Shown here: in pieces, positions 1-8,239 of the stretch
Numbering within the stretch: the first letter of the stretch is position 1
Layout of the letters: each line of letters starts with the position of its first letter
From: Frigoribacterium sp. Leaf415
GTDB taxonomy: Bacteria > Actinomycetota > Actinomycetes > Actinomycetales > Microbacteriaceae
Direction of reading: 5' to 3'
Length of the DNA: 64,000 bases
Assembly: GCF_001424645.1 (NCBI RefSeq)
Contig: NZ_LMQR01000001.1
Location: forward strand, 1,546,149 to 1,610,148
The notes under the pieces: generated by a model
What the model was told of the DNA's origin: nothing
Seen by the model: the letters and a program-made list of their open reading frames with translations, nothing else
Database searches by the model: none
Position numbers and translations under genes: made by a program

Positions 1-620
1 CGGCCGGCGGCGGCCTCGACCACCGCGGCCGTGCGCTGGACGTTCTGCCACGAGCCGTCGGGCCCGCCCAGGTAGGCGACGCGGTCGTGCCCCTCGGCGA
101 CGAAGCGAGACACGAGCGAACCGAACGCGGTCGCCGTGTCGGCCACGACCGACGACGCCCCGGCCACCTCGCGGTCGACGAGCACGGTCGGCTTGTGGCC
201 CGTCGCGGCCCGCACGACGTCGTCGGCCCCCCGCGGGGCCACGACGATGAACCCGTCGACCTGGTGCGACAGCCGCTCGAACGCGGCCAGCTCGCCCGCC
301 TCGGCCAACGGGTGGACCGCGACCGTCAGCTGCAGGTCGGCCTCGCCCGCCGCAGCCTGGGCCCCGGCGATGATCGGCGTGAAGAACGCGTTGTCGAGGG
401 TCGGCACGACGAGGGCCACGACGCCCGTCCGCCCGCGGGCCAGTTGACGAGCCGCACGATTGGGCACGAAGCCGAGCTTGGCGGCCGCGGCGAGCACACG
501 ACCGGCCGTGTCGGGCGACACCAGCTCGGGGCGGCTGAGCACCCGCGAGGCGGTGGCCTTCGAGACGCCCGCGAGCGTCGCCACGTCCGCCAGCGTCGCG
601 AGCCGCCCTGCCCCAGTCAT
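1..620 (-). CDS. LacI-family transcriptional regulator, 3' end beyond window
   Basis: Reading the minus strand from an ATG at 620 gives MTGAGRLATLADVATLAGVS and then KATASRVLSRPELVSP, a classic LacI-type helix-turn-helix. A hinge helix region (AARQLARGRTG) and a periplasmic-binding-protein-like effector domain (VVALVVPTLDNAFF, VLVDREV, VAYLGGPDG) follow. About 206 codons are present and the last third of the protein lies outside the window. It diverges from an ABC import operon starting at 796 and two operator-like sites lie between them, so I infer that it represses that operon and itself. A TAGGGT box ends 6 bases before the ATG, so its mRNA is probably leaderless. The inducer cannot be read from the sequence. 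Confidence 0.93.
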   Translation of the reverse strand, partial: MTGAGRLATLADVATLAGVSKATASRVLSRPELVSPDTAGRVLAAAAKLGFVPNRAARQLARGRTGVVALVVPTLDNAFFTPIIAGAQAAAGEADLQLTVAVHPLAEAGELAAFERLSHQVDGFIVVAPRGADDVVRAATGHKPTVLVDREVAGASSVVADTATAFGSLVSRFVAEGHDRVAYLGGPDGSWQNVQRTAAVVEAAAG

Positions 621-626
621 GCCCCC

Positions 627-632
627 ACCCTA
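627..632 (-). promoter_or_regulatory. -10 box TAGGGT of the LacI-type gene (leaderless)
   Basis: TAGGGT on the minus strand is followed by 6 bases (GGGGGC) and then the ATG at 620. This spacing puts the transcript start at or next to the start codon. Confidence 0.6.
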
Positions 633-641
633 GGGCCTCCC

Positions 642-651
642 TGAAACCGGT
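642..651 (+). promoter_or_regulatory. LacI-type operator half-site, regulator side
   Basis: TGAAACCGGT matches the left half of the operator at 731-744. It lies 10 to 19 bases upstream of the regulator's -10 box, where bound repressor would block its own promoter. Confidence 0.6.
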
Positions 652-721
652 CCCGCGCGACGTCCTGACGCTCGTAACAAGCTGTTTACACGGCGGGACC
701 GGCGCGAGCGATCCACGCCCT

Positions 722-727
722 TAGGGT
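722..727 (+). promoter_or_regulatory. Putative -10 box of the ABC importer operon
   Basis: TAGGGT lies 4 bases before the palindromic operator. A start of transcription around 734 would place the operator on +1 and leave a leader of about 60 bases containing the GGAGGA ribosome binding site at 785-790. No convincing -35 is visible. Confidence 0.45.
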
Positions 728-730
728 CGA

Positions 731-744
731 TGTAACCGGTTTCA
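731..744 (+). promoter_or_regulatory. LacI-family operator, operon side
   Basis: TGTAACCGGTTTCA is a near-perfect palindrome centred on CCGG. It is the CG-centred form bound by LacI/GalR-family repressors and lies in the divergent region between the regulator and its presumed target. Confidence 0.75.
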
Positions 745-795
745 CCCGACGTGGAGCCGACATCCCCCTGAGGCAGAACCCATCGGAGGACACCC

Positions 796-1620
796 GTGAC
801 GTCCCGCAAACCCGCGCTGCTGTTGCTGCTGCCGGGCCTCGCCTTCTTGCTGATCGGCTTCGCGGTGCCGTCGCTCGCGATGCTCTTCGCCCCGCCCGGC
901 GTGACCGCCGGCGAGATCGTCGGCCGCCTCGGCCAGATGCTCACCGACCCCTTCGACCTGCGCATCATCGGGCGCACCGTCGGGCTCGGGCTCGTCGTGA
1001 CCGTGATCTGCGTGGCCCTCGGCTTCCCCATCGCCTACCTGCTCGCCCGCTCGACCTCGCGCTGGTCGGGCGTCCTGCTCGCCCTGGCGATCTTCCCGCT
1101 GCTGCTCAGCAACGTCGTCCGCACCTTCGGGTGGCTCGTGGTGCTCGGCAAGAACGGCGCCATCGGTCAACTGCTCACGACGCTCGGCCTGGTCGACGAG
1201 GCCCCGCAGCTGCTCTACACCGAGCTGGCGATCGTCCTGGGCCTGACCCAGTTGTTCCTGCCGCTCGCGATCATCTCGTGCTACTCGGCGGTGGCCCAGG
1301 TCGACCCGGGCCTCGACGACGCCGCCCGCGGGCTCGGCGCCAGCCGCACCCGCACCTTCTGGAGCATCGTCGTCCCCCTCTCGCTGCCCGGCGTCGTCGT
1401 CGCCGCGACCCTCGTCTTCGCCGGCTCGGTCACCGCCTACACGACCCCGTACCTGCTCGGCGGCTCGGGCCAGCGCATGCTCGCCACGCAGCTCTTCTCG
1501 TACTCGAGCGTGACGATCGACTGGGCGGGGGCGTCGGCCACCGCCCTGATCATGACCGTCCTCGTCTTCGTCGTGTCGGGTCTCTCGTCCCTCGTCGCCC
1601 GGAAGGGAGCCACCTCGTGA
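796..1620 (+). CDS. ABC importer permease, PotB-like
   Basis: This 274-residue integral membrane protein is one of two permease subunits of an importer of the spermidine/putrescine class. The N-terminus (KPALLLLLPGLAFLLIGFAVPS) is a membrane segment and about six are visible. The EAA-type loop that contacts the ATPase is DDAARGLGASRTRTFWSIVVPLS, near residue 175. The GTG start at 796 has a good ribosome binding site, GGAGGA, at 785-790. The stop overlaps the next permease start (GTGA), indicating translational coupling. The substrate is not evident from the permease alone. Confidence 0.9.
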   Translation: MTSRKPALLLLLPGLAFLLIGFAVPSLAMLFAPPGVTAGEIVGRLGQMLTDPFDLRIIGRTVGLGLVVTVICVALGFPIAYLLARSTSRWSGVLLALAIFPLLLSNVVRTFGWLVVLGKNGAIGQLLTTLGLVDEAPQLLYTELAIVLGLTQLFLPLAIISCYSAVAQVDPGLDDAARGLGASRTRTFWSIVVPLSLPGVVVAATLVFAGSVTAYTTPYLLGGSGQRMLATQLFSYSSVTIDWAGASATALIMTVLVFVVSGLSSLVARKGATS

Positions 1621-2414
1621 CCACCCGTCGCCCGGTCGCCGGCACGCTCGCCGTCGCGGGCTACGTCGTGATGATCGTCCCGATCCTCTTCGTCGTCGCC
1701 ACCGCGTTCACGAGCGAACGCACCCTGCGCTTCCCGCCCCAGGGGTTCTCGCTGCGCTGGTTCGAGGCCGCGCTCGGCTACGACCCGTTCACCCAGGCCC
1801 TCGTCTCGAGCCTCCAGCTCGCCCTGATCGCCACCGTGCTCGCCCTGCTCGTCGGCATCCCCGCGACGCTGGCGATCCACCGCGGCAGGTTGCCGGGCAA
1901 GGGGCTCGTCGAGGCGCTGTTCCTGTCGCCGCTGATCGTCCCCGAGCTCGTGGTGGGCCTCGCGCTCTACCAGCAGCTCGTCATCGGGTTCCGGCTCGAC
2001 AACTTCCCCGTGCTGTTGATCGGACACACCGTCCTGATGCTGCCCTACGCGGTCCGGGTGACCGGCGCCTCCCTGGCCCTGGCCGACCCCGCGCTCGAGG
2101 AGGCCGCCCGCGGGCTCGGCGCCTCGCCCCTGCGGGCCTTCTTCACGGTGACCCTGCCCCTGCTGCGCCCCGGCATCTTCTCGGCGGCGCTGCTCAGCTT
2201 CGTCACCTCGTTCAACAACGTCCCCCTGTCGCTGCTGCTGCAGAGCCGCGACTTCCGCACCCTGCCCGTCACGATGCTCGACTACGTGCAGCAGAGCTAC
2301 GACCCCATGGTCGCGGCGATGGCCACGCTCATCCTCGCGGGCACCGTCGTCATCGCCGTCATCGCCGAACGCACCGTCGGCTTCGCCAAGATCTTCGGAG
2401 GCATCAGCAGATGA
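1617..2414 (+). CDS. ABC importer permease, PotC-like
   Basis: The second permease subunit has 265 residues and starts at a GTG that overlaps the stop of the first permease by four bases. The open frame extends far upstream, but that part is a shadow of the preceding gene. The protein begins VTTRRPVAGTLAVAGYVVMI, has about six membrane segments, and carries the cytoplasmic EAA loop LEEAARGLGASPLRAFFTVT. It also has the SFNNVPLSLLL region typical of PotC-type subunits. Its stop overlaps the start of the ATPase gene (ATGA), so three transporter genes are tightly coupled. Confidence 0.9.
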   Translation: MTTRRPVAGTLAVAGYVVMIVPILFVVATAFTSERTLRFPPQGFSLRWFEAALGYDPFTQALVSSLQLALIATVLALLVGIPATLAIHRGRLPGKGLVEALFLSPLIVPELVVGLALYQQLVIGFRLDNFPVLLIGHTVLMLPYAVRVTGASLALADPALEEAARGLGASPLRAFFTVTLPLLRPGIFSAALLSFVTSFNNVPLSLLLQSRDFRTLPVTMLDYVQQSYDPMVAAMATLILAGTVVIAVIAERTVGFAKIFGGISR

Positions 2415-3421
2415 GCACCGCAGCAGAATTCGTCGCCGTCAGCCAGGTCTTCGGCGACTTCACCGCCGTCGACTCGATCGACCTGTCGATCGCCGAGGGC
2501 AAGCTCACGACGCTGCTCGGCCCGAGCGGCTGCGGCAAGACGACGAGCCTGCGCATGCTCGCCGGCTACGCCGCCCCGACGTCGGGCACGATCCGCATCG
2601 CCGGCGTCGACAGCACGCGCACCCCGCCCGAGAAGCGCGACCTGGGCATGGTGTTCCAGTCGTACGCGCTCTTCCCGCACCTCAGCGTCGCCGACAACGT
2701 CGGCTACGGCCTGAAGCTGCGCGGCGTCGACACCGCCGAGCGCCGCCGTCGCGTGATGGAGACCCTCGACCTGGTCGGCCTGGCCCACCTCGCCGGGAGC
2801 AAGCCCAAGAAGCTGTCGGGCGGCCAGCAACAGCGCGTGGCCCTGGCCCGCGCCATCGCGATCCGCCCGAAGCTGCTGCTGCTCGACGAGCCGCTGTCGA
2901 ACCTCGACGCGCGCCTGCGCGTGCAGATGCGCGCCGAGATCCGCCGCATCCAGGGCGAGACGGGCCTCACCGTCGTGCTCGTCACGCACGACCAGGACGA
3001 AGCGCTCGAGATGAGCGACGACATGGTGCTCATGCGCGCCGGCCGGATCATGCAGCAGGGTTCGCCGCAGCACGTGTTCCCGAACCCGGCGAACCGCTTC
3101 GTCGCCGACTTCCTCGGCTACGAGAACTTCGTCACGGCGGCCGACGGCACCCTGCTCGCGATCCGCCCCGAGCACCTCGGGGTCACACCCGAGACCCCCG
3201 CAGGAGGCGCGGCGCACGACGGCCTGCACCTCGCCGGGGTCGTCGGCGACGTCGCGTACCGCGGGGTCGACCTGCTCGTCACCGTGCAGGCCGTCGACGC
3301 CACCGGCGCGGAGGTGCGCCTGCTGTCGGACGTCCGCAGCACGGGCTCCGAGACGGTCGCGATCGGCGACCGGGTGACCGTCACGGCACCGGCCTCGCGG
3401 CTCGTGGCCCTCGCCGACTGA
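2411..3421 (+). CDS. ABC importer ATPase, PotA/UgpC-like
   Basis: This 336-residue ATPase powers the importer encoded around it. Walker A is GPSGCGKT at residues 37-44, the Q-loop lies in MVFQSYALFP, the signature LSGGQQQR is at 135-142, Walker B is LLLLDEP with D159 and E160, and the switch histidine is in VTHDQDEAL. A TOBE-like regulatory domain (LAIRPEHLGV onward) fills the C-terminal third, as in polyamine and sugar importers. It overlaps the previous permease by four bases. One AGGAGGCGCG repeat lies inside it at 3202-3211, encoding Gly-Gly-Ala. Confidence 0.93.
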   Translation: MSTAAEFVAVSQVFGDFTAVDSIDLSIAEGKLTTLLGPSGCGKTTSLRMLAGYAAPTSGTIRIAGVDSTRTPPEKRDLGMVFQSYALFPHLSVADNVGYGLKLRGVDTAERRRRVMETLDLVGLAHLAGSKPKKLSGGQQQRVALARAIAIRPKLLLLDEPLSNLDARLRVQMRAEIRRIQGETGLTVVLVTHDQDEALEMSDDMVLMRAGRIMQQGSPQHVFPNPANRFVADFLGYENFVTAADGTLLAIRPEHLGVTPETPAGGAAHDGLHLAGVVGDVAYRGVDLLVTVQAVDATGAEVRLLSDVRSTGSETVAIGDRVTVTAPASRLVALAD

Positions 3422-3535
3422 CCCGCCCGGTGCGCGGAGCCGCGCGCGCCTCCTCGTCACCAGCCTCCATCGGACCCACCCACCCGCGTTCCACACCGCC
3501 CGGTCTCGCCGAGACCGCCCCGAAAGGACACGACC

Positions 3536-4606
3536 ATGACCCCCACCCTCCGCACCCGCCTGGCGATCGTCGCCGGCGTCGCCGCGACGACCCTCGTGCT
3601 CGCCGGCTGCTCGGCCGACGGCGGCGGCGAGCCCGACGCCGACACGATCACCGTGAGCACGTTCCCGTTCGGCGTCGAGGAGTTCCAGGAAGCCGTCATC
3701 GACCCGTTCACCGAGAAGACCGGCATCGAGGTCGTCGTCGACACCGGCTCGAACTCGGACCGCCTGTCGCAGCTGCAGGTCGCGGGCGGGCAGCCCGACG
3801 TCGACGTCATGCTGATCTCGGACTACTACGCGGCCCTCGGCCAGGAGGACGACCTCTTCCAGCAGGTGGACGCCTCGGCCGTGCCGTCGCTCGACGAGAT
3901 CGCGGACTTCGCGAAGGAGGACACCTACCTCGGCCCGGCCTACAGCTACCAGCTCAACGGGACGATGTACTCCACCGACGAGCTGACCGCCGACGAGGCC
4001 GCGCAGTGGAGCCTCTACGGCGAGAAGAGTGTCTCGGGCAAGGTCGCCCTGCCGGACATCTCGGTGACGGCGGGCCAGCTGATGGTCTCGGGCGTCGCCG
4101 CCGAGTACGGCGACGGACCCTACGACATCGACGCGGCCCTCGACCAGCTCGGCGAGTGGGCCCCGGGCGTGCTGCAGTTCTACAGCTCGTCCACCGAGGT
4201 GACCAACCTGCTGACGCAGGGCGAGATCGTCGCCGCGGACTCGCTCAGCGGATTCGCGACCGACCTCGTCGAGTCGGGTGAACCGATCGCCTGGACGGCG
4301 CCGGCCACCGGCCGCTACATGGCCACCAACCGCGCGATGATCCCGACCGGTGCCGAGAACGTCGACGGGGCGAACCAGTTCGTCGACTACCTGCTCTCGG
4401 TCGAGGCGCAGACCTCGTCCGCCGAGATCGTCGGCGACCTGCCGGTCAACCCGGGCGCCACGGTGCCCGACACGATCGAGGCCGTCGTGGGCGACATCGC
4501 CGCCGACCCGGTCGCCGCGGGCTACTCGACCCTCGACCCGACCGAGCTCGTCCCCACCCGCTCGGAGTGGGTCGACCGCTTCGCGCGTGAGGTGACCTCG
4601 CGCTGA
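3536..4606 (+). CDS. ABC importer substrate-binding lipoprotein
   Basis: This 356-residue protein is the extracellular substrate-binding subunit. A signal sequence ends in the lipobox LAGC with the lipidated cysteine at residue 25. The mature part (TITVSTFPFGVEEFQEAVIDPFTEKTGI and similar) is of the PotD/ferric-type binding protein fold. A ribosome binding site, GAAAGGAC, precedes the ATG. It follows the ATPase after a 114-base gap holding one AGGAGGCGCG copy (3445-3454, minus) and a short GCGCGG/CCGCGC inverted repeat that could tune expression. Its stop overlaps the next gene's ATG (TGATG). Confidence 0.9.
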   Translation: MTPTLRTRLAIVAGVAATTLVLAGCSADGGGEPDADTITVSTFPFGVEEFQEAVIDPFTEKTGIEVVVDTGSNSDRLSQLQVAGGQPDVDVMLISDYYAALGQEDDLFQQVDASAVPSLDEIADFAKEDTYLGPAYSYQLNGTMYSTDELTADEAAQWSLYGEKSVSGKVALPDISVTAGQLMVSGVAAEYGDGPYDIDAALDQLGEWAPGVLQFYSSSTEVTNLLTQGEIVAADSLSGFATDLVESGEPIAWTAPATGRYMATNRAMIPTGAENVDGANQFVDYLLSVEAQTSSAEIVGDLPVNPGATVPDTIEAVVGDIAADPVAAGYSTLDPTELVPTRSEWVDRFAREVTSR

Positions 4607-5724
4607 TGAGCACCACCCTGCCCCCGGCCTACCTGGACCGCATGCCCAAGGCCGACCTGCACTGCCACGTGATCGGGACGGTCCGCGCGAGCACCTTCGC
4701 CGAGTTGGCCCGCCGCGAGGGGCTAGTCCTGCCCGACGAGCCCGAGCAGATCTTCGCCGACATCAACTCGCTGCCGCCCGACCCGGCGCTCTACCGCGAC
4801 ACGCGCATCCCCGTGCCGCAGGGGCGCAGCGCCGACGAGCCCGAGGTGTCGTACTCGCTGTTCCAGGCGTCGAACTGGGTCGTCGAGGTGCTGCGCGACG
4901 CGGACGACCTCACGCGGATCGTCTACGAGGCCTTCGAGGACGCCCACCGGACGAGTGCGACCAGGCACCTCGAGCTGTTCTTCGACGCCGTCCCCCCGCA
5001 CCTCGCGTCGCTCGGCTACACCGGTTCGGTGGAGGCCTACGCCGAGGGCATCCGGCTCGCCGAGCGCGACTTCGGCATGACCGGACGCATGATCCAGGGC
5101 ATCGACCGCAGCAGGAGCGGCGAGCACGCCCTCGAGCTCGTCCGTCAGGTGGTCGACCACCCGCACGAGTACGTGGCCGGCATCGGCCTCGACAACCTCG
5201 AGACGAGCGGCCCCCCGGAGCGCTTCGTCGAGGCGTACCGGCTCGCGGGCGAGGCCGGGCTGGGCCGGACGGCGCACTCGTCCGAGCACTCCCCCACGGC
5301 GGTCAACACGATCACCTGCCTCGACCAGCTGGGCTGCGACCGCATCGACCACGGGTACTACGTGCTCGAGGACGACGAGGTCGTCGCCCGCGTGCGTGAC
5401 GAGCAGGTGGCGTTCACCGTCGTGTCGACGACCTCGCGACGGTCGTGGCGTCCCTGGCGCCGCGCCTCCATCGAGGCCATGCTCGAGGCAGGCCTGAACG
5501 TCGTGCCGGCGTCCGACGACCCGGGCATGTTCCCGACGACCCTCGCCGCCGAGTACCGCATCGTGCACGAGCAGATCGGGGCGACCGCCGACCAGGTGCG
5601 CTCGATGGCCCTGGCGGGCGTCGACGCCAGCTGGCTGCCCGGTGCCGAGAAGGAGGCGCTGCGGGCGCGGTTCGACCGCGAGCTGGCGGCCCTCGACCTC
5701 GAGTTCGGGGTGGCCGCGGTCTGA
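4606..5724 (+). CDS. Adenosine/adenine deaminase-family aminohydrolase
   Basis: This 372-residue metal-dependent hydrolase is of the adenosine/AMP deaminase superfamily. The metal ligands H19 and H21 (DLHCH), the H224-x-x-E227 pair (AHSSE), H249 in RIDHG and the D304-D305 pair (ASDDP) are all present, so it should be catalytically competent. The segment that usually reads CPTSN or PLSN reads STTSRRSW instead, so the substrate may not be adenosine. It is coupled to the binding-protein gene by TGATG overlap. The imported compound is therefore probably its substrate: an aminopurine, nucleoside or other amine-bearing ring, which is my inference. Confidence 0.85.
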   Translation: MSTTLPPAYLDRMPKADLHCHVIGTVRASTFAELARREGLVLPDEPEQIFADINSLPPDPALYRDTRIPVPQGRSADEPEVSYSLFQASNWVVEVLRDADDLTRIVYEAFEDAHRTSATRHLELFFDAVPPHLASLGYTGSVEAYAEGIRLAERDFGMTGRMIQGIDRSRSGEHALELVRQVVDHPHEYVAGIGLDNLETSGPPERFVEAYRLAGEAGLGRTAHSSEHSPTAVNTITCLDQLGCDRIDHGYYVLEDDEVVARVRDEQVAFTVVSTTSRRSWRPWRRASIEAMLEAGLNVVPASDDPGMFPTTLAAEYRIVHEQIGATADQVRSMALAGVDASWLPGAEKEALRARFDRELAALDLEFGVAAV

Positions 5725-5735
5725 GCCCGGCCCGG

Positions 5736-5765
5736 GCGAGCCGGCGCGGGGCGAGCCGGCGCGGG
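5736..5765 (+). repeat. 15-base tandem duplication
   Basis: GCGAGCCGGCGCGGG occurs twice back to back in the short gap between the converging deaminase and HelD genes. The gap is rich in self-complementary GGCCCGGC-like stretches and may act as a terminator. Confidence 0.7.
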
Positions 5766-5799
5766 GCCGAACCGGACGGCCCGGCCCCCGCGACCCGGC

Positions 5800-8121
5800 C
5801 TACGAGACGACCGTGAGGCGTTGCGTGGGCCGGGTCATCGCCACGTAGAGGCTGGCGTTGCCGCGTCGGCTGGCCTGCCGGACGCGCTCGGGGTCGACCA
5901 CGACGACCGAGTCGAACTCGAGCCCCTTGGACGTCGCCGGGCTCAGCACCGAGATCGGCTTGGTCAGCGACGCCGTGCCGGCGGCCACGAGGCCGTCGAA
6001 CTCGGCCGACAGGGCCTCGAGCAATGCCTGGACGGCCTGCTCGGGGGCGATCACCGCGAGCGTGCCCTCGGAGTCGATCGCCCGGTCGGCCCGGACGGCC
6101 TCGACGGTGGCGCGCACGAAGTCGTCCTTCGAGGAGGCGCCGGTCACCTCGCGCACCGGCCACTCGCTCGAGCGCACCGACCGGCTCGGGGTGATCCGCA
6201 GCCCGGTCGCCGTCGCGACGTCCTCGGCGTAGGTCACGATCTGCGCCGGCGTCCGGTAGTTGACGGTGAGCTCTTCGAGCCGCCACGGAGCCGAGGTGCC
6301 CTGTGCTCCGCCGCCTCGACGACGGCCGAGCAGGGCCTGCAGGGCGCGATCCCACGAGCTCGCCGACGCGGGGCTCGACGCCTGGGCGATGTCGCCGACG
6401 ACGGTGAACGACCGCAGCGGGCAGCGCCGTGAGAGCAGGCGCCACTGCATGGGCGACAGTTCTTGCGCCTCGTCGACCACCACGTGGCCGAAGGCCCAGG
6501 TGCGGTCCCCCGCCGCCCGCTCGGCGGTCGTCATCGACGCCGCGCGCTCGGCGAAGCCCCCGGCGATCTGCTCGGCACTGACCATGCCCTCGACGCCCAT
6601 GTTCTCGATGGCCCGCTCGGCGTTCTCGATGTCGCGCTTGCGCTGGGCTTTGCGGGCCAGACGCTCGGGGTCGACGCCGGTCTGGAACTCGCCGAGCAGC
6701 TCGGCGGCCTCGTCGAGCAACGGCACGTCGGAGACCGTGAAGCCCGCCCCGCGTTCGCGCCGCAGCAAGGCGCGCTGCTCGGGCGTCCAGCGCGGGGTGA
6801 TCGAGGCGAGCCAGTTCGGCCGGGCGAAGAGGTCTTCGACGAGCTTCTCGGCGCTGAGCGGCAGCCAGGCGGTGTTGAGCAGCACGCGCACGTCGTAGGA
6901 CTGCCGGATGTCTTCTCGGAGGACGGCCTCGTCGGACTCGTCGACCGTCGTGCCGTGCTCGCGCATCTGGTCGACCAGCTGACGCGTCAGGGCCGAGAGG
7001 GCCGCCTTGTTGAACGTGACCCTCGCCACGTTGTGGGGCTTGCCGCGCTCCTGGGCCTTGCGCATGGCCTCGCCGACGAGCTCGGGGCGCACCACGAGGC
7101 GTTCGCCGTTGATGTCGATGGTCGTCGGCTCGGCCGGGCGGATCTGCCGCGACCGGACGGCGCGGCGCATCAGCTCGGCCATCTCGGCGGACCCCTTGAG
7201 GGCGGCGACGTCGGGCGCGTCGTCGGTCTGGGCCTCGACGCCCGGGTACAGGCCGCCGAGGCTCGACAGGACGACGCCGCTCTCGCCGAGCGAGGGCAGC
7301 ACCTGTTCGATGTAGCGCAGGAACGACCGCGACGGCCCGACGACGAGCACGCCCGAGCCCTTGAGCCGGTCGCGATGCGAGTAGAGCAGGTACGCGGCCC
7401 GGTGCAGCGCGACGGCCGTCTTGCCCGTGCCGGGGCCGCCCTGGACGACGAGCACGCCGTCGAGCTGAGACCGGATGATGCGGTCCTGCTCGCCCTGGAT
7501 CGTGGCGACGATGTCGGTCATGCGGCCGGTGCGCTGCGCCGTCAGCGCGGCCATGAGCGCCCCCTCGCCCTGCAGCTGCACGTCGTCGCGGTCGAGCAGG
7601 TCGGGGTCGAACACCTCGTCCTCGAGACGGGTGACGGTGCGACCCTCGAGGGTCAGGTGGCGACGGGCGCGGGCCCCCATGGGCGTCGCGGCGGTCGCCT
7701 GGTAGAAGGCGCTGGCGCCGGGCACACGCCAGTCGAGCAGGATCGGGTGGTGGGCCTCGTCGCGCAGGCCGATGCGGCCGATGTAGCGGTAGCGCCCGCC
7801 CTCGCCGGGCTCGGCCGGACGGTCGACGTCGCCGGTCTGCCCGAGCAGGTCGGGCGTCTCGAGTTCGAGGCGACCGAACGCGAGCCGCTCGTCGACCGAG
7901 CCCAGCTGGACGATGGTGTCTTCGTAGAGCCGCGCGTAGGCGTCGCGCTCGCTGCGGCTCTGGTGGTTGCCGCCGACGGTCTCGCGGCGGGTCCGCTCGA
8001 GGCGGACGCGGGCGTCGGCCTTCAGCTCGTCGAGGCGTTCGTAGAGGGTGCCCACATAGGCGCGTTCGCGGTCGATCTCGGATGACAACAGGTGTTCGTA
8101 CCCTTCGGGAAAAGTCGGCAC
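5800..8121 (-). CDS. helD: HelD-like RNA polymerase-recycling ATPase (UvrD/Rep helicase superfamily 1)
   Basis: This 773-residue superfamily-1 ATPase has Walker A GGPGTGKT at residues 228-235 and Walker B VVDEAQELSPMQW near residue 552. The C-terminal helicase core contains VNYRTPAQIV and a TKGLEFDSVVVVDP motif. The long charged N-terminus (EIDRERAYVGTLYERLDELK) is the coiled coil of HelD proteins, which insert into RNA polymerase to release it from nucleic acid. Length and architecture fit actinobacterial HelD. The start is GTG at 8121. A TAGACT box lies only 3 bases upstream of it, closer than in other genes here, so the start is slightly uncertain. Confidence 0.87.
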   Translation of the reverse strand: MPTFPEGYEHLLSSEIDRERAYVGTLYERLDELKADARVRLERTRRETVGGNHQSRSERDAYARLYEDTIVQLGSVDERLAFGRLELETPDLLGQTGDVDRPAEPGEGGRYRYIGRIGLRDEAHHPILLDWRVPGASAFYQATAATPMGARARRHLTLEGRTVTRLEDEVFDPDLLDRDDVQLQGEGALMAALTAQRTGRMTDIVATIQGEQDRIIRSQLDGVLVVQGGPGTGKTAVALHRAAYLLYSHRDRLKGSGVLVVGPSRSFLRYIEQVLPSLGESGVVLSSLGGLYPGVEAQTDDAPDVAALKGSAEMAELMRRAVRSRQIRPAEPTTIDINGERLVVRPELVGEAMRKAQERGKPHNVARVTFNKAALSALTRQLVDQMREHGTTVDESDEAVLREDIRQSYDVRVLLNTAWLPLSAEKLVEDLFARPNWLASITPRWTPEQRALLRRERGAGFTVSDVPLLDEAAELLGEFQTGVDPERLARKAQRKRDIENAERAIENMGVEGMVSAEQIAGGFAERAASMTTAERAAGDRTWAFGHVVVDEAQELSPMQWRLLSRRCPLRSFTVVGDIAQASSPASASSWDRALQALLGRRRGGGAQGTSAPWRLEELTVNYRTPAQIVTYAEDVATATGLRITPSRSVRSSEWPVREVTGASSKDDFVRATVEAVRADRAIDSEGTLAVIAPEQAVQALLEALSAEFDGLVAAGTASLTKPISVLSPATSKGLEFDSVVVVDPERVRQASRRGNASLYVAMTRPTQRLTVVS

Positions 8122-8174
8122 GCCAGTCTAGCTTCCGGCCACCGACGGCGAGGCCCGGAATCGGTCCGGGGACG

Positions 8175-8216
8175 CAGGAGGCGCGCCCGTCCTCGAGGGG
8201 ACGAGCGCGCCTCCTG
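8175..8216 (-). terminator. Hairpin made of an inverted pair of the AGGAGGCGCG repeat
   Basis: CAGGAGGCGCGC at 8175-8186 faces GCGCGCCTCCTG at 8205-8216, a 12-base perfect stem. A second inner stem (CGTCC at 8188-8192 with GGACG at 8199-8203) extends it. It lies just past the stop of the aldo/keto reductase gene, so it probably terminates that transcript before helD. There is no T-run. Confidence 0.75.
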
Positions 8217-8239
8217 GGGTGGTCGCGTCGGAGCCGGGT

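Noticed and set aside
1131..1616. Upstream extension of the PotC-like permease frame
   Set aside because: It is out-of-frame sequence of the preceding permease gene; the coupled GTG start at 1617 is the only one consistent with the family.
6463..8085. 540-residue plus-strand frame antisense to HelD
   Set aside because: The composition is that of the reverse complement of a coding strand, with no domain, and HelD has intact helicase motifs on the other strand.
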